Assembly (NCBI GenBank): GCA_023430325.1
Contig: JAEZAU010000008.1
Span: 1-17,123, forward strand
Reading direction: 5' to 3'
DNA from: Bacteroidota bacterium
GTDB taxonomy: Bacteria; Bacteroidota; Bacteroidia; Flavobacteriales_F; PHOS-HE28
DNA: 17,123 nucleotides
Shown: one piece after another, positions 1 through 7,025 of the stretch
Layout of the letters: every line of letters starts with the position of its first letter
Numbering within the stretch: the stretch's first letter is position 1
Program-made: the position numbers and the translations under genes
The notes under the pieces: model-generated
Databases searched by the model: none
Told to the model about the DNA's origin: nothing
The model's input: the letters and a program-made list of their open reading frames with translations, nothing else

Positions 1-520
1 CGCTCGCCTTGGGAAACTGATGAAAGCGGTCGCCGCGGCCGTCAATGCCTTCGATCAGCAGATGATCGCCGAGTTGGAGGAAAAAGGAAGCCTGATGCTG
101 GATGTGGAAGACCAGCAGGTGGAACTGAAGCGGGACGATGTGGAGATCACCGCGGAAAATGTTCCGGGTCTGAGTGTAGCCAGCGAGGGTAGGATCACCG
201 TGGCCTTGGATATCGAGTTGAATGATGCACTGATCCAGGAGGGCATTGCACGCGAATTGGTCAGTCGTGTCCAGACCCTTCGAAAGGAGAATGGATTGGA
301 GGTTACCGACCGGATAGATCTTAGGATACTACGCAACGGTAATACACTGTTCGAGAGTGCCATACGCAGCCATGCTGGCCATATCCGATCGGAAACTCTG
401 GCTGTGACCCCAGTGGATGAAATGCTTGTGGAGGTACTTCCTGAAGCAGCCCATGTACACGAAGTAGAGCTCGATGCTCAGCACCATTTCAGGCTAAGTC
501 TTTCGCGCACGGCCAATTGA
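1..520 (+). CDS. ileS: Isoleucine--tRNA ligase, C-terminal fragment
   Basis: This is the 3' end of the isoleucyl-tRNA synthetase gene, which charges tRNA-Ile with isoleucine in the cytoplasm. The frame is already open at base 2 and runs about 172 codons to a TGA at 518-520, so the catalytic Rossmann and editing domains lie outside the window. What is visible is the C-terminal region after the anticodon-binding helices: the KLMKAVAAAV segment at the left edge, then a beta-rich tail, then the conserved IARELVSRVQTLRKENGLEV helix and EVTDRI strand typical of the end of class Ia IleRS. Identification rests on this C-terminal pattern and on the downstream order (DksA-like gene, lspA), which I recall as common in Bacteroidota. 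The 61-base gap to the next gene holds a weak 5-bp inverted repeat (525-529 with 536-540) and a promoter-like box. Confidence 0.93.
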   Translation, partial: ARLGKLMKAVAAAVNAFDQQMIAELEEKGSLMLDVEDQQVELKRDDVEITAENVPGLSVASEGRITVALDIELNDALIQEGIARELVSRVQTLRKENGLEVTDRIDLRILRNGNTLFESAIRSHAGHIRSETLAVTPVDEMLVEVLPEAAHVHEVELDAQHHFRLSLSRTAN

Positions 521-547
521 GACGAAGCCGCGTAAGGCTTAACCGTC

Positions 548-555
548 TATATTTG
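548..555 (+). promoter_or_regulatory. Candidate Bacteroidota -7 promoter box (TATATTTG)
   Basis: TATATTTG is an exact match to the TAnnTTTG -7 consensus of Bacteroidota primary-sigma promoters. It lies 26 bases before the ATG of the DksA-like gene, which would give a short leader of about 20 bases. No convincing TTG-type -33 element stands at the expected distance, so this rests on the -7 box, its position and its recurrence at other genes in the window. Confidence 0.45.
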
Positions 556-581
556 CGATCATTTTTACCAAACGGACCGCT

Positions 582-1724
582 ATGGCAAAGAAGAACGCTG
601 CAAAGAAGGCCGCCAAGTCCGCGACGCGAAAAACCGCCGCGAACAAGGGCAAAAAAGCCTCCAAACCTGCTGCTAAGAAAGCCGCCAGCAAGTCCGTGAA
701 GAAAGCTGCACCCAAGAAAGCCGTGAAGAAAGCGGCTCCCAAGAAGGCTGCGAAGCCAGCCTCCAAGGGATCATCGTTGAAAAAAGGTGTAACAAAGAAG
801 GCCACGCCTAAGAAGATCGCAAAAAAGGCGGCTCCAAAAGCGGCCAAAAAGGCTTCACCGAAAAAAGCGGCCAGGAAAGTAATCGCCAAAAAACCTGCAT
901 CAAAGAAGGCGGTCACCAAGCCCGTTAAAAAGTCTGCGCCAGTGAAGGCCAAGGCGACCTCCAAGAAGGTTGCACCGAAAAAAGCAACTGCTGCGAGACC
1001 TGCTGCACCCAAGGGTGGCCAGGTGAAAAAAGCAGGTGCACCGGGAAAGAAAGCCCCAATGCCTGCACCTGCGCCCAAGTCCACAAAAAAGGAAACCGCC
1101 ACTACAAAGCAGGCACCTTCAAAAGCGGCAGGCGATCTGCGCAAGTCAGAGACGAAACCACCTGCAAGGACCGTTGAACCAAAGACCCGAACCACATCGA
1201 CCGTGAAGAAGGACGTGAAGAAGAAAGAGGATGCGGAGGAGACCAGTCCGCGTAGCAATGGCAAGCCGTTAGTGACGCAAGTGGCAACCCCGAACAGGCC
1301 AGTGGCCGCACCTGTAGTGAAAAAGCAGGTATCCACTCTTGAGAGTGCGGACAAACTGCGGTACAGCGATGAAGAGCTCGAGGAGTTCCGCGACATCATC
1401 AACAAGAAACTCGATGAGGCCCGGCGTGACTATGACCTTCTGAAGCAGACGCTGGCCAACACGGATAACAATGGCACCGATGACACCAGCCCTTCGTTCA
1501 AGATGATCGAAGATGGCAGTGAAACATTGAGCCGCGAAGAGACCGCCCAACTCGCAGGCCGCCAGGAGAAGTTCATCAAGCATCTTGAGGACGCTCTGTT
1601 GCGTATCCGCAATAAGACCTACGGCATCTGCCGGGTAACAGGACGATTGATCAGTAAGGAACGCCTGCGCTTGGTACCTCACGCAACGTTGAGCATCGAA
1701 GCGAAGCAGCAGATGAACGGCTGA
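582..1724 (+). CDS. DksA/TraR-family regulator with long H1-like Lys/Ala/Pro-rich N-terminal extension
   Basis: A 380-residue protein in two parts. Residues 1 to about 195 are a low-complexity, strongly basic tail built of AAKK, PKKA and KKAAPKK units, like histone H1 or bacterial Hc1-type tails. Residues about 196-256 are a less basic linker. Residues 257-380 form the compact DksA/TraR-like module of Bacteroidota: it starts at KLRYSDEELEEF, has a coiled coil with an acidic tip around 294-303 (D295, D300, D301), and ends in the GICRVTG...HATLSIEAK segment. DksA proteins enter the RNA polymerase secondary channel and modulate initiation with ppGpp. The zinc finger is degenerate: only C350 remains of the usual four cysteines, a state I recall as common in Bacteroidota homologues. 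The ATG at 582 is supported by the promoter-like box at 548-555. The tail probably binds nucleic acid by charge; that role is inference. lspA follows after 22 bases, suggesting co-transcription. Confidence 0.88.
   Translation: MAKKNAAKKAAKSATRKTAANKGKKASKPAAKKAASKSVKKAAPKKAVKKAAPKKAAKPASKGSSLKKGVTKKATPKKIAKKAAPKAAKKASPKKAARKVIAKKPASKKAVTKPVKKSAPVKAKATSKKVAPKKATAARPAAPKGGQVKKAGAPGKKAPMPAPAPKSTKKETATTKQAPSKAAGDLRKSETKPPARTVEPKTRTTSTVKKDVKKKEDAEETSPRSNGKPLVTQVATPNRPVAAPVVKKQVSTLESADKLRYSDEELEEFRDIINKKLDEARRDYDLLKQTLANTDNNGTDDTSPSFKMIEDGSETLSREETAQLAGRQEKFIKHLEDALLRIRNKTYGICRVTGRLISKERLRLVPHATLSIEAKQQMNG
585..1170 (+). repeat. Low-complexity AAG/AAA-GCN codon repeat encoding the basic tail
   Basis: Imperfect short repeats of the type AAGAAAGCC/AAAAAGGCG run through the 5' half of the DksA-like gene. 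They encode alternating lysine with alanine and proline. The units are irregular and vary at synonymous sites, so this is a compositionally biased coding repeat and not a clean tandem array. On the opposite strand the same bias keeps a long Phe/Ala-rich frame open, which I regard as an artefact. Confidence 0.6.
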
Positions 1725-1746
1725 GAAGCCGAGGCACGCGCATCTG

Positions 1747-2430
1747 GTGAAGCGGATACTTCCCGTGATCCTGTTGGTCCTCGTGGCCGACCAAGTCCTT
1801 AAGATCTGGGTGAAGCTTACCTTCTTCTATGATAGCTCCATTCCACTTTTCGGGGATTGGGGCTATCTGCATTTCATTGAGAACCGCGGCATGGCCTTCG
1901 GGATGGAATTCGGCGGTGAATGGGGTAAACTCGCTCTTACCTTGTTCCGTATCGTGGCGGTTACCGGCATTGGCTACAGCCTGCATGTAATGATGAAGCG
2001 CGGCGCTTCATGGATACAGTCGGTAAGTGTGGCTCTCATCTTCAGTGGAGCTTTAGGGAACATCGTGGACAGCACGTTCTATGGGCTCATCTTCAGTGAG
2101 AGCACCCCATTTGAGAAGGCAGCGCTCTTTCCTCCGGATGGTGGTTATGCTCCCATCTTCCACGGAGCGGTGGTGGATATGTTCTACTTCCCGATCTGGG
2201 AAGGCCGTCTTCCTGCATCGATACCGTTCTGGGGAGGTGAATACTTCGTCTTCTTCAGGCCTGTGTTCAACATTGCCGATGCCGCGATCACCGTTGGAGT
2301 GGTGCTTTTCATATTGACACAGGGGAGGAAGGGTCACAAAGGCCACAGGGCACAGGAGATCGCTGCGGATGAAGAGCCGCATCGATCCTCCAGTGTTCCC
2401 GGTATGATCAACGATCCAGATCGAACCTGA
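1747..2430 (+). CDS. lspA: Lipoprotein signal peptidase (signal peptidase II)
   Basis: LspA is the inner-membrane aspartyl protease that removes the signal peptide of prolipoproteins after diacylglyceryl modification of the lipobox cysteine. The 227-residue product has the family's four hydrophobic segments. The N-terminal helix carries ADQVLKIWVK, followed by the ENRGMAFG motif at 45-52, GALGNIVDS at 101-109, and the two catalytic-aspartate motifs VVDMFYF (D144) and FNIADAAI (D178). An insert of about 30 residues between helix 3 and D144 fits the longer Bacteroidota form. The start is a GTG at 1747; no upstream ATG exists in frame between it and the previous stop, and the protein begins at the normal family position. 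After the last helix comes a charged cytoplasmic tail (about 193-227) whose end overlaps the convergent gene by 23 bases. Its substrates should include the two lipoproteins encoded at 12175 and 13962. Confidence 0.97.
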   Translation: MKRILPVILLVLVADQVLKIWVKLTFFYDSSIPLFGDWGYLHFIENRGMAFGMEFGGEWGKLALTLFRIVAVTGIGYSLHVMMKRGASWIQSVSVALIFSGALGNIVDSTFYGLIFSESTPFEKAALFPPDGGYAPIFHGAVVDMFYFPIWEGRLPASIPFWGGEYFVFFRPVFNIADAAITVGVVLFILTQGRKGHKGHRAQEIAADEEPHRSSSVPGMINDPDRT

Positions 2431-3331
2431 GGCCGATCGATCGCTGGATACCGGGAACCGTCCTGTCCGAGCCAAGTTGACCACCGATTAAGAGTGCCGG
2501 CCTCACTTCACCATGGATCATTACTGCACTCCAGAAAGCATGGGCCTTGCTCAACCTGTAGCTGACCCCGAGCAAGGCCTGCACTCCGAAAAGAAATTCA
2601 TTCTCGACATCAAAGGACTCTTCGGCAATGCGTCTGCCATATTCGACCGTGTCAGGGTATGAACTTTCGTAGGGAAGACCTGCCAAAGTCCTGGACTCGG
2701 TAAGGGTAACATAGCCTTTTTCACCGAGCAACGCACCAGCCGTGATACCAGCGCCGAATTGAAAGTTCCAATTACCGGGTGTTGGTCTCTCGATGAGATA
2801 TAGAAGATCAATACCAATACGGGAATACCCTGCGCTCGCACTATAGGTGAGCGTATGCGCGGTATCGATCACGAACTGATCACCTGTCACCGATGAAGTG
2901 AGCGTATCGTACGCTGCTCTTTCCGATACCGATCGGCTCCTTGCGATATGGCTCCTGCCAAAATAGGTAGCACCTGAACGGAGCTTGTGCAGCAGGCTGC
3001 CTTTCCTGGTGGATGGAGCACCAAGGTGAATACTCGCACCCACATGGAACAGACGTTCACGATCTGGAAAAAAATAGGGACCGTACGATCCCCGATGAAT
3101 GTCTTCATCATTGAAGGCCGATGGATCAACGTTCAAGATCTTGCTTTCGGGAAAGATGGATCTCCATTCATCGAACGGCATTCCGATGTTCTGTTCGGCA
3201 AGATGGCCGGTGAGCAGGTATGCATCACTGAGCCGGGAGGATGCGGTATCCTGCGCGATCGCATGAAAAGCGATAACGATCCCGATCAGGGCGAAAGGAA
3301 TCCTCATCGATCGGGGAACGACGGAACTCAT
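2408..3331 (-). CDS. Exported protein of unknown function, possibly outer-membrane barrel-like
   Basis: A 307-residue protein I do not recognise by family. It begins with a cleavable signal peptide: a hydrophobic stretch from IPFALIGIVIAFHAIA, with probable cleavage near residues 24-27. Two ATGs are possible: 3331 (14 bases after the asd stop, used here) and 3307 (Met9, giving a shorter classical signal peptide starting MRIPFALIG). The mature part is rich in Gly, Ser, Tyr and alternating hydrophobic residues, for example HVGASIHLG, LTYSASAGYSRIGIDLLYLI, NWNFQFGAGITAGALLG and FLFGVQALLGVSYRL, with a closing strand SIGLRFDLDR. That pattern resembles an outer-membrane beta-barrel, but there is no conserved motif to name. 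It lies downstream of asd on the same strand and is probably co-transcribed. Its 3' end overlaps the lspA 3' end by 23 bases. Confidence 0.75.
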   Translation of the reverse strand: MSSVVPRSMRIPFALIGIVIAFHAIAQDTASSRLSDAYLLTGHLAEQNIGMPFDEWRSIFPESKILNVDPSAFNDEDIHRGSYGPYFFPDRERLFHVGASIHLGAPSTRKGSLLHKLRSGATYFGRSHIARSRSVSERAAYDTLTSSVTGDQFVIDTAHTLTYSASAGYSRIGIDLLYLIERPTPGNWNFQFGAGITAGALLGEKGYVTLTESRTLAGLPYESSYPDTVEYGRRIAEESFDVENEFLFGVQALLGVSYRLSKAHAFWSAVMIHGEVRPALLIGGQLGSDRTVPGIQRSIGLRFDLDR

Positions 3332-3345
3332 CGATCATTGCCGGA

Positions 3346-4347
3346 TCATGCTTCCACTTTCGCCAGCAATCCTTTCTTCAAAAGCAGTTCGCTGATCTGC
3401 ACAGCGTTGGTGGCCGCGCCCTTCCGGAGGTTGTCCGCGACGATCCACATGTTCAATGTGCGCGGCTGGCTCTCATCGATCCGTAATCTGCCTACGAAGA
3501 CCTCATCTTTTCCCTCTGCAAGCAAGGGCATGGGATAAATGTCATTCCCGTGATCGTCCATCAGGACCACGCCGGGCGCATTACGCAGGATATCGCGGAC
3601 CGCCGCCAGATCGAACTCCTTGCTGAATTGCACGTTGACGCTCTCGCTATGTCCTCCCGAAACAGGAACGCGCACAGCGGTACAGGTCACGCGGATGGAT
3701 GGATCGAGGATCCGCTGGGTCTCTTTCACCACCTTCATTTCCTCCTTTGTGTATCCATTCTCGAGGAACACATCGCACCGCGGGATCACATTGCGATCGA
3801 TGCGGAACGGATAGATCATCGGACCTTCTTCTCCACGCCGCTCATTCTCCATTTGCTGCACCGCTTTCTGTCCTGTTCCGGTAACGCTCTGGTATGTGCT
3901 CACCACCACGCGCTCCACATTGAAGGCCTTATGCAACGGTGCAAGGGCCAGCACCAGCTGAATGGTTGAACAATTCGGGTTGGCGATGATGCGATCGGTC
4001 TCCTTCAGCAAATGACCATTGACCTCGGGGACCACCAGCTCCTTATCGGGATCCATCCGCCATGCGCTGCTGTTATCGATGACCGTACAACCTGTTGAGG
4101 CGAACCTCGGCGCCCACTCCAGGGAGACCGATCCACCGGCAGAGAACAACGCCAGATCAGGATGCGCATCCACCGCTTCCTGAAGGGTGATGACCTGATG
4201 CACTTTCCCCCGGAAGATCACCCGGGAGCCGGCCGATCGCTCACTGGCCACAGGAAGGAATTCGGTGACCGGGAATTCCCGCTCCTCCAACACCTTCATC
4301 ATCACTCCACCAACCAGACCGGTTGCTCCTACCACAGCGACTTTCAT
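3346..4347 (-). CDS. asd: Aspartate-semialdehyde dehydrogenase
   Basis: Asd reduces L-aspartyl-4-phosphate to L-aspartate-4-semialdehyde with NADPH, the branch-point step toward lysine/diaminopimelate, threonine and methionine. The 333-residue product is full length. It shows the N-terminal nucleotide-binding motif VVGATGLVGG (residues 5-14), the SAGGSVS turn at 69-75, the catalytic cysteine C126 in NPNCSTIQ, the STYQSVTGTGQKA segment (150-162) and the active-site histidine H233 in VSGGHSESV. The ATG at 4347 starts directly at the conserved MKVAVVGATG, so the start is secure. The gene is divergent from the lamin-tail gene across an 80-base gap, which carries a minus-strand promoter-like box. 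The exported protein gene follows 14 bases downstream. Nothing is unusual in the sequence itself. Confidence 0.98.
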   Translation of the reverse strand: MKVAVVGATGLVGGVMMKVLEEREFPVTEFLPVASERSAGSRVIFRGKVHQVITLQEAVDAHPDLALFSAGGSVSLEWAPRFASTGCTVIDNSSAWRMDPDKELVVPEVNGHLLKETDRIIANPNCSTIQLVLALAPLHKAFNVERVVVSTYQSVTGTGQKAVQQMENERRGEEGPMIYPFRIDRNVIPRCDVFLENGYTKEEMKVVKETQRILDPSIRVTCTAVRVPVSGGHSESVNVQFSKEFDLAAVRDILRNAPGVVLMDDHGNDIYPMPLLAEGKDEVFVGRLRIDESQPRTLNMWIVADNLRKGAATNAVQISELLLKKGLLAKVEA

Positions 4348-4372
4348 GCAGCTTGAACGTATTGTTGGTGGC

Positions 4373-4380
4373 CGAAAGTA
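4373..4380 (-). promoter_or_regulatory. Candidate -7 promoter box for asd (TACTTTCG)
   Basis: Read on the minus strand this is TACTTTCG, one mismatch from TAnnTTTG. A TTG lies 23 bases upstream on the same strand (4404-4406), within a plausible -33 distance. It sits 25 bases ahead of the asd ATG, much like the spacing at the DksA-like gene. The remainder of this 80-base divergent region shows no clear plus-strand box for the lamin-tail gene; TACCTTAC at 4382-4389 is a poor match. Confidence 0.4.
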
Positions 4381-4427
4381 CTACCTTACACACCGAAGAT
4401 CCACAACTTGTTCCAGCCTTTTTTGGA

Positions 4428-7025
4428 ATGATCACCCGGCTTTTTTCCATCGTACCGGCCCTCCTTCTGCCGTGCTTCCTTTTCGCGCAATTCGCCGACG
4501 ACTTCAGCGATGGCGATCTCACCAGCGATCCGGTATGGAGCGGTAATGACGCCTTGTTCACAGTGGTGAATGATGGTGGGGATCCCAAATTGCGAAGCAA
4601 CAGCCCGGGTGCTGGTACTTATTACCTGAGTACACCGAGCACGCTGGCGCAGAATGCGCAATGGGAATTCTTCGTTGATCTGCGATTCAGCACTTCGGGG
4701 TCGAACTACGTGGATGTTTATCTGATCGCACCGCAAGCGGATCTTGGAGTGAGACCAGATGGTTATTTCGTACGCATTGGTGATACGGAAGATCATGTGG
4801 TGCTATACCGCCGTCAGTCGAATACCAATACTGCGCTGATCAGCAGTAACGCCGGCATCGTGAACAGCAGTTCGGCCAATCCGTTCCGCATAAAGGTCAC
4901 TCGCGATCCTTCTGACAATTGGACGTTGTATTTTGATGACGGTGCTACGGGAACCTATACAGCTGCCGGGAGCGCGACAGATGCTACATTCACCAACAGC
5001 ACACATTTCGGGATCGTCATTGTCCAAAGCACCGCAGCCGGGCCGGTGAACAATCACTTCTTCGATGACTTTTCCGCAGGTCCCATTCCTGTCGACACTC
5101 AACCACCTGGTATCACTGGGATCACCGTGATCGATGGGAACACAGTGGATGTTCTTTTTGATGAACCGCTCGATCCTTCCACAGCTACTGATGTTTCAAA
5201 TTATGTAGGGGATAATTCGTTGGGTCAACCAGCGACCGCGACACTGGTCGGCCCTTCAACCGTAAGGCTGACCTTCACAGATCCGTTCTCGAACGGGATC
5301 GCGTACGCCATTACCGTGAACAATGTGCAGGACCTTGCCGGAAATGCCATCGTTAACGGGACCGGATCTTTCCTTTTCTTCACTCCTGACACGCCGCAGT
5401 TCCGCGATGTGGTGATCAATGAACTGATGGCCGATCCCGATCCACCAGTAGGTCTTCCGAATGCCGAATACATTGAGCTTTTCAATGCGACAACTGACAA
5501 ATTTTTCGACCTGACCGGCTGGAAGATATCTTCAACAAGTACACCGATCACGCTTCCTGCTCATGTACTTGCTCCCGGCGAGCATGTGCTGCTTGTTCCC
5601 TCTGGAAATGCGCCTTTGTTCGGCGGTGTCGAGAACATTCTCGTGACCAATATTCCTGCGCTCACGAATTCGGGCACCACCATCACTTTGAGCGCTCCCG
5701 ATGATTCCATCATCGATCAAGTGACCTACGCGATGGCCTGGTACGGTGATCCCGGCAAGGACGATGGTGGCTGGTCATTGGAGCAAATAAACCCGTTCAC
5801 TCCTTGTTCAGGGATACAGAACTGGAGCGCTTCCAACGATGAGGACGGAGGCACGCCTGGCGAACAGAATTCCGTTCTCGACCCCTCCCCGGATACGGAT
5901 CCACCAGCACTTTCCAACGCTTACATCAGCAGCACGCAACAGATCGAATTGTTGTTCAGCGAGCCGATGAACAACACAAGTCTTGAAGCTGGTTCGTTCA
6001 GCATCACCCCCGATCTCGGCATTGTCCAGATCACTGTTCTCGATGATCAACGCGTACGTATCGATCTGGCATCATCACCTGTCCAGGGAACCTTCTACAC
6101 GATCACAGTGAACGACGTAAGTGATTGTGTCGGCAATACGATCGGGGCCAATAATTCCTTCACCTTCGCGATACCCGAGCAGATCGCAACGGGTGACATC
6201 GTGATCAACGAGGTGATGTACGATCCACCCACCGGTAGCAGCGAATGGATCGAGATCTACAATCGATCGAACAAGGTCCTTGACCTGCAGAACATGATCG
6301 CCGGACACGAACCTGAGGATCTCAGCGACCACGAAACGATCTCACCGGCACCCTGGATCCTGATGCCCGGCAACTATGCCGTGTTGACATCGAACATCTC
6401 CAACGTGACCAACGCATATCCGCAAAGCAGGACCGAACGATTCCTGCAGATGACATTGCCAAGTCTGAGCAATGACGGTACCACCATCTCCATTCTCGAC
6501 AGCGCATTGAACATCATCGATCGCTTCGATTATGATCCCGATATGCACTTTGAACTCATCTCCTCACCCAAAGGGTACAGCCTCGAACGTATCGATCCGG
6601 AACGGCCTACCAATGACGCTACGAACTGGCAGACGGCTGCAGATGTAGCGGGAAGAGCTACGCCCGGTTACCAGAATTCGCAGTACGCGCCCACAGCTAT
6701 CGCCACTGGCGAGCTCTCCATAGATCCAGTTGTCTTTTCGCCGGACAACGATGGTTTCCAGGATGTGCTCACGATCACCTATCAATTCGATCAGGCGGGC
6801 TTTGTGGGCACCATCATGATCTTCGATGTTGCAGGAAGGGAAGTGCGACGTTTGATGGACAGTCAATTGCTTGGCACATCGGGCGCGATCTCGTGGGACG
6901 GTATACTGGAAAATGGCAGCAAAGGCCGGATCGGTCCGTACATCATAATGATGGAAGCATTCGACCTGGATGGAAATGTGGAGCGGTTCAAACAGACCGT
7001 GACCCTTGCGCATTTCCTCGACTGA
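4428..7025 (+). CDS. Secreted lamin-tail-domain protein with Ig-like domains and FlgD-like C-terminal domain
   Basis: An 865-residue extracellular protein. The frame is open further upstream, but the ATG at 4428 is chosen because it yields a clean signal peptide (ITRLFSIVPALLLPCFLFAQ) followed by FADDFSDGDL. Domains, approximately: 22-224 a concanavalin-like beta-sandwich with DDFSDGD and FFDDFSAG motifs; 225-326 a Big_5-like Ig domain (VDVLFDEPLDPSTA, AITVNNVQDLAGN); 328-485 a first lamin-tail domain (VVINELMADPDPP, AEYIELFN); 488-587 a second Ig-like domain (IELLFSEPMN, YTITVNDVSDCVGN); 590-755 a second lamin-tail domain (IVINEVMYDPP, SEWIEIYN); 762-865 a FlgD-Ig/gliding-associated type C-terminal domain (FSPDNDGFQDVLTI, ISWDG). 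Such proteins are common at Bacteroidota cell surfaces, and the C-terminal domain may act in type IX secretion or anchoring; that is inference. It is monocistronic by context. The last 38 bases overlap the convergent glycosyltransferase-like gene. Confidence 0.88.
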   Translation: MITRLFSIVPALLLPCFLFAQFADDFSDGDLTSDPVWSGNDALFTVVNDGGDPKLRSNSPGAGTYYLSTPSTLAQNAQWEFFVDLRFSTSGSNYVDVYLIAPQADLGVRPDGYFVRIGDTEDHVVLYRRQSNTNTALISSNAGIVNSSSANPFRIKVTRDPSDNWTLYFDDGATGTYTAAGSATDATFTNSTHFGIVIVQSTAAGPVNNHFFDDFSAGPIPVDTQPPGITGITVIDGNTVDVLFDEPLDPSTATDVSNYVGDNSLGQPATATLVGPSTVRLTFTDPFSNGIAYAITVNNVQDLAGNAIVNGTGSFLFFTPDTPQFRDVVINELMADPDPPVGLPNAEYIELFNATTDKFFDLTGWKISSTSTPITLPAHVLAPGEHVLLVPSGNAPLFGGVENILVTNIPALTNSGTTITLSAPDDSIIDQVTYAMAWYGDPGKDDGGWSLEQINPFTPCSGIQNWSASNDEDGGTPGEQNSVLDPSPDTDPPALSNAYISSTQQIELLFSEPMNNTSLEAGSFSITPDLGIVQITVLDDQRVRIDLASSPVQGTFYTITVNDVSDCVGNTIGANNSFTFAIPEQIATGDIVINEVMYDPPTGSSEWIEIYNRSNKVLDLQNMIAGHEPEDLSDHETISPAPWILMPGNYAVLTSNISNVTNAYPQSRTERFLQMTLPSLSNDGTTISILDSALNIIDRFDYDPDMHFELISSPKGYSLERIDPERPTNDATNWQTAADVAGRATPGYQNSQYAPTAIATGELSIDPVVFSPDNDGFQDVLTITYQFDQAGFVGTIMIFDVAGREVRRLMDSQLLGTSGAISWDGILENGSKGRIGPYIIMMEAFDLDGNVERFKQTVTLAHFLD

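Noticed and set aside
525..540. Inverted repeat AAGCC-6-GGCTT after ileS as a terminator
   Set aside because: The stem is only 5 bp and no T-run follows. It may be chance, so it is mentioned but not called.
539..1405. 288-codon minus-strand open frame, Phe/Ala-rich
   Set aside because: It is antisense to the lysine/alanine-rich tail. AAG/AAA codons read as CTT/TTT in reverse, so the frame stays open by composition. It has no start context or recognisable family.
2987..3538. 183-codon plus-strand open frame across asd and the exported-protein gene
   Set aside because: It runs antisense to two supported minus-strand genes and through their junction, and has no recognisable domain.
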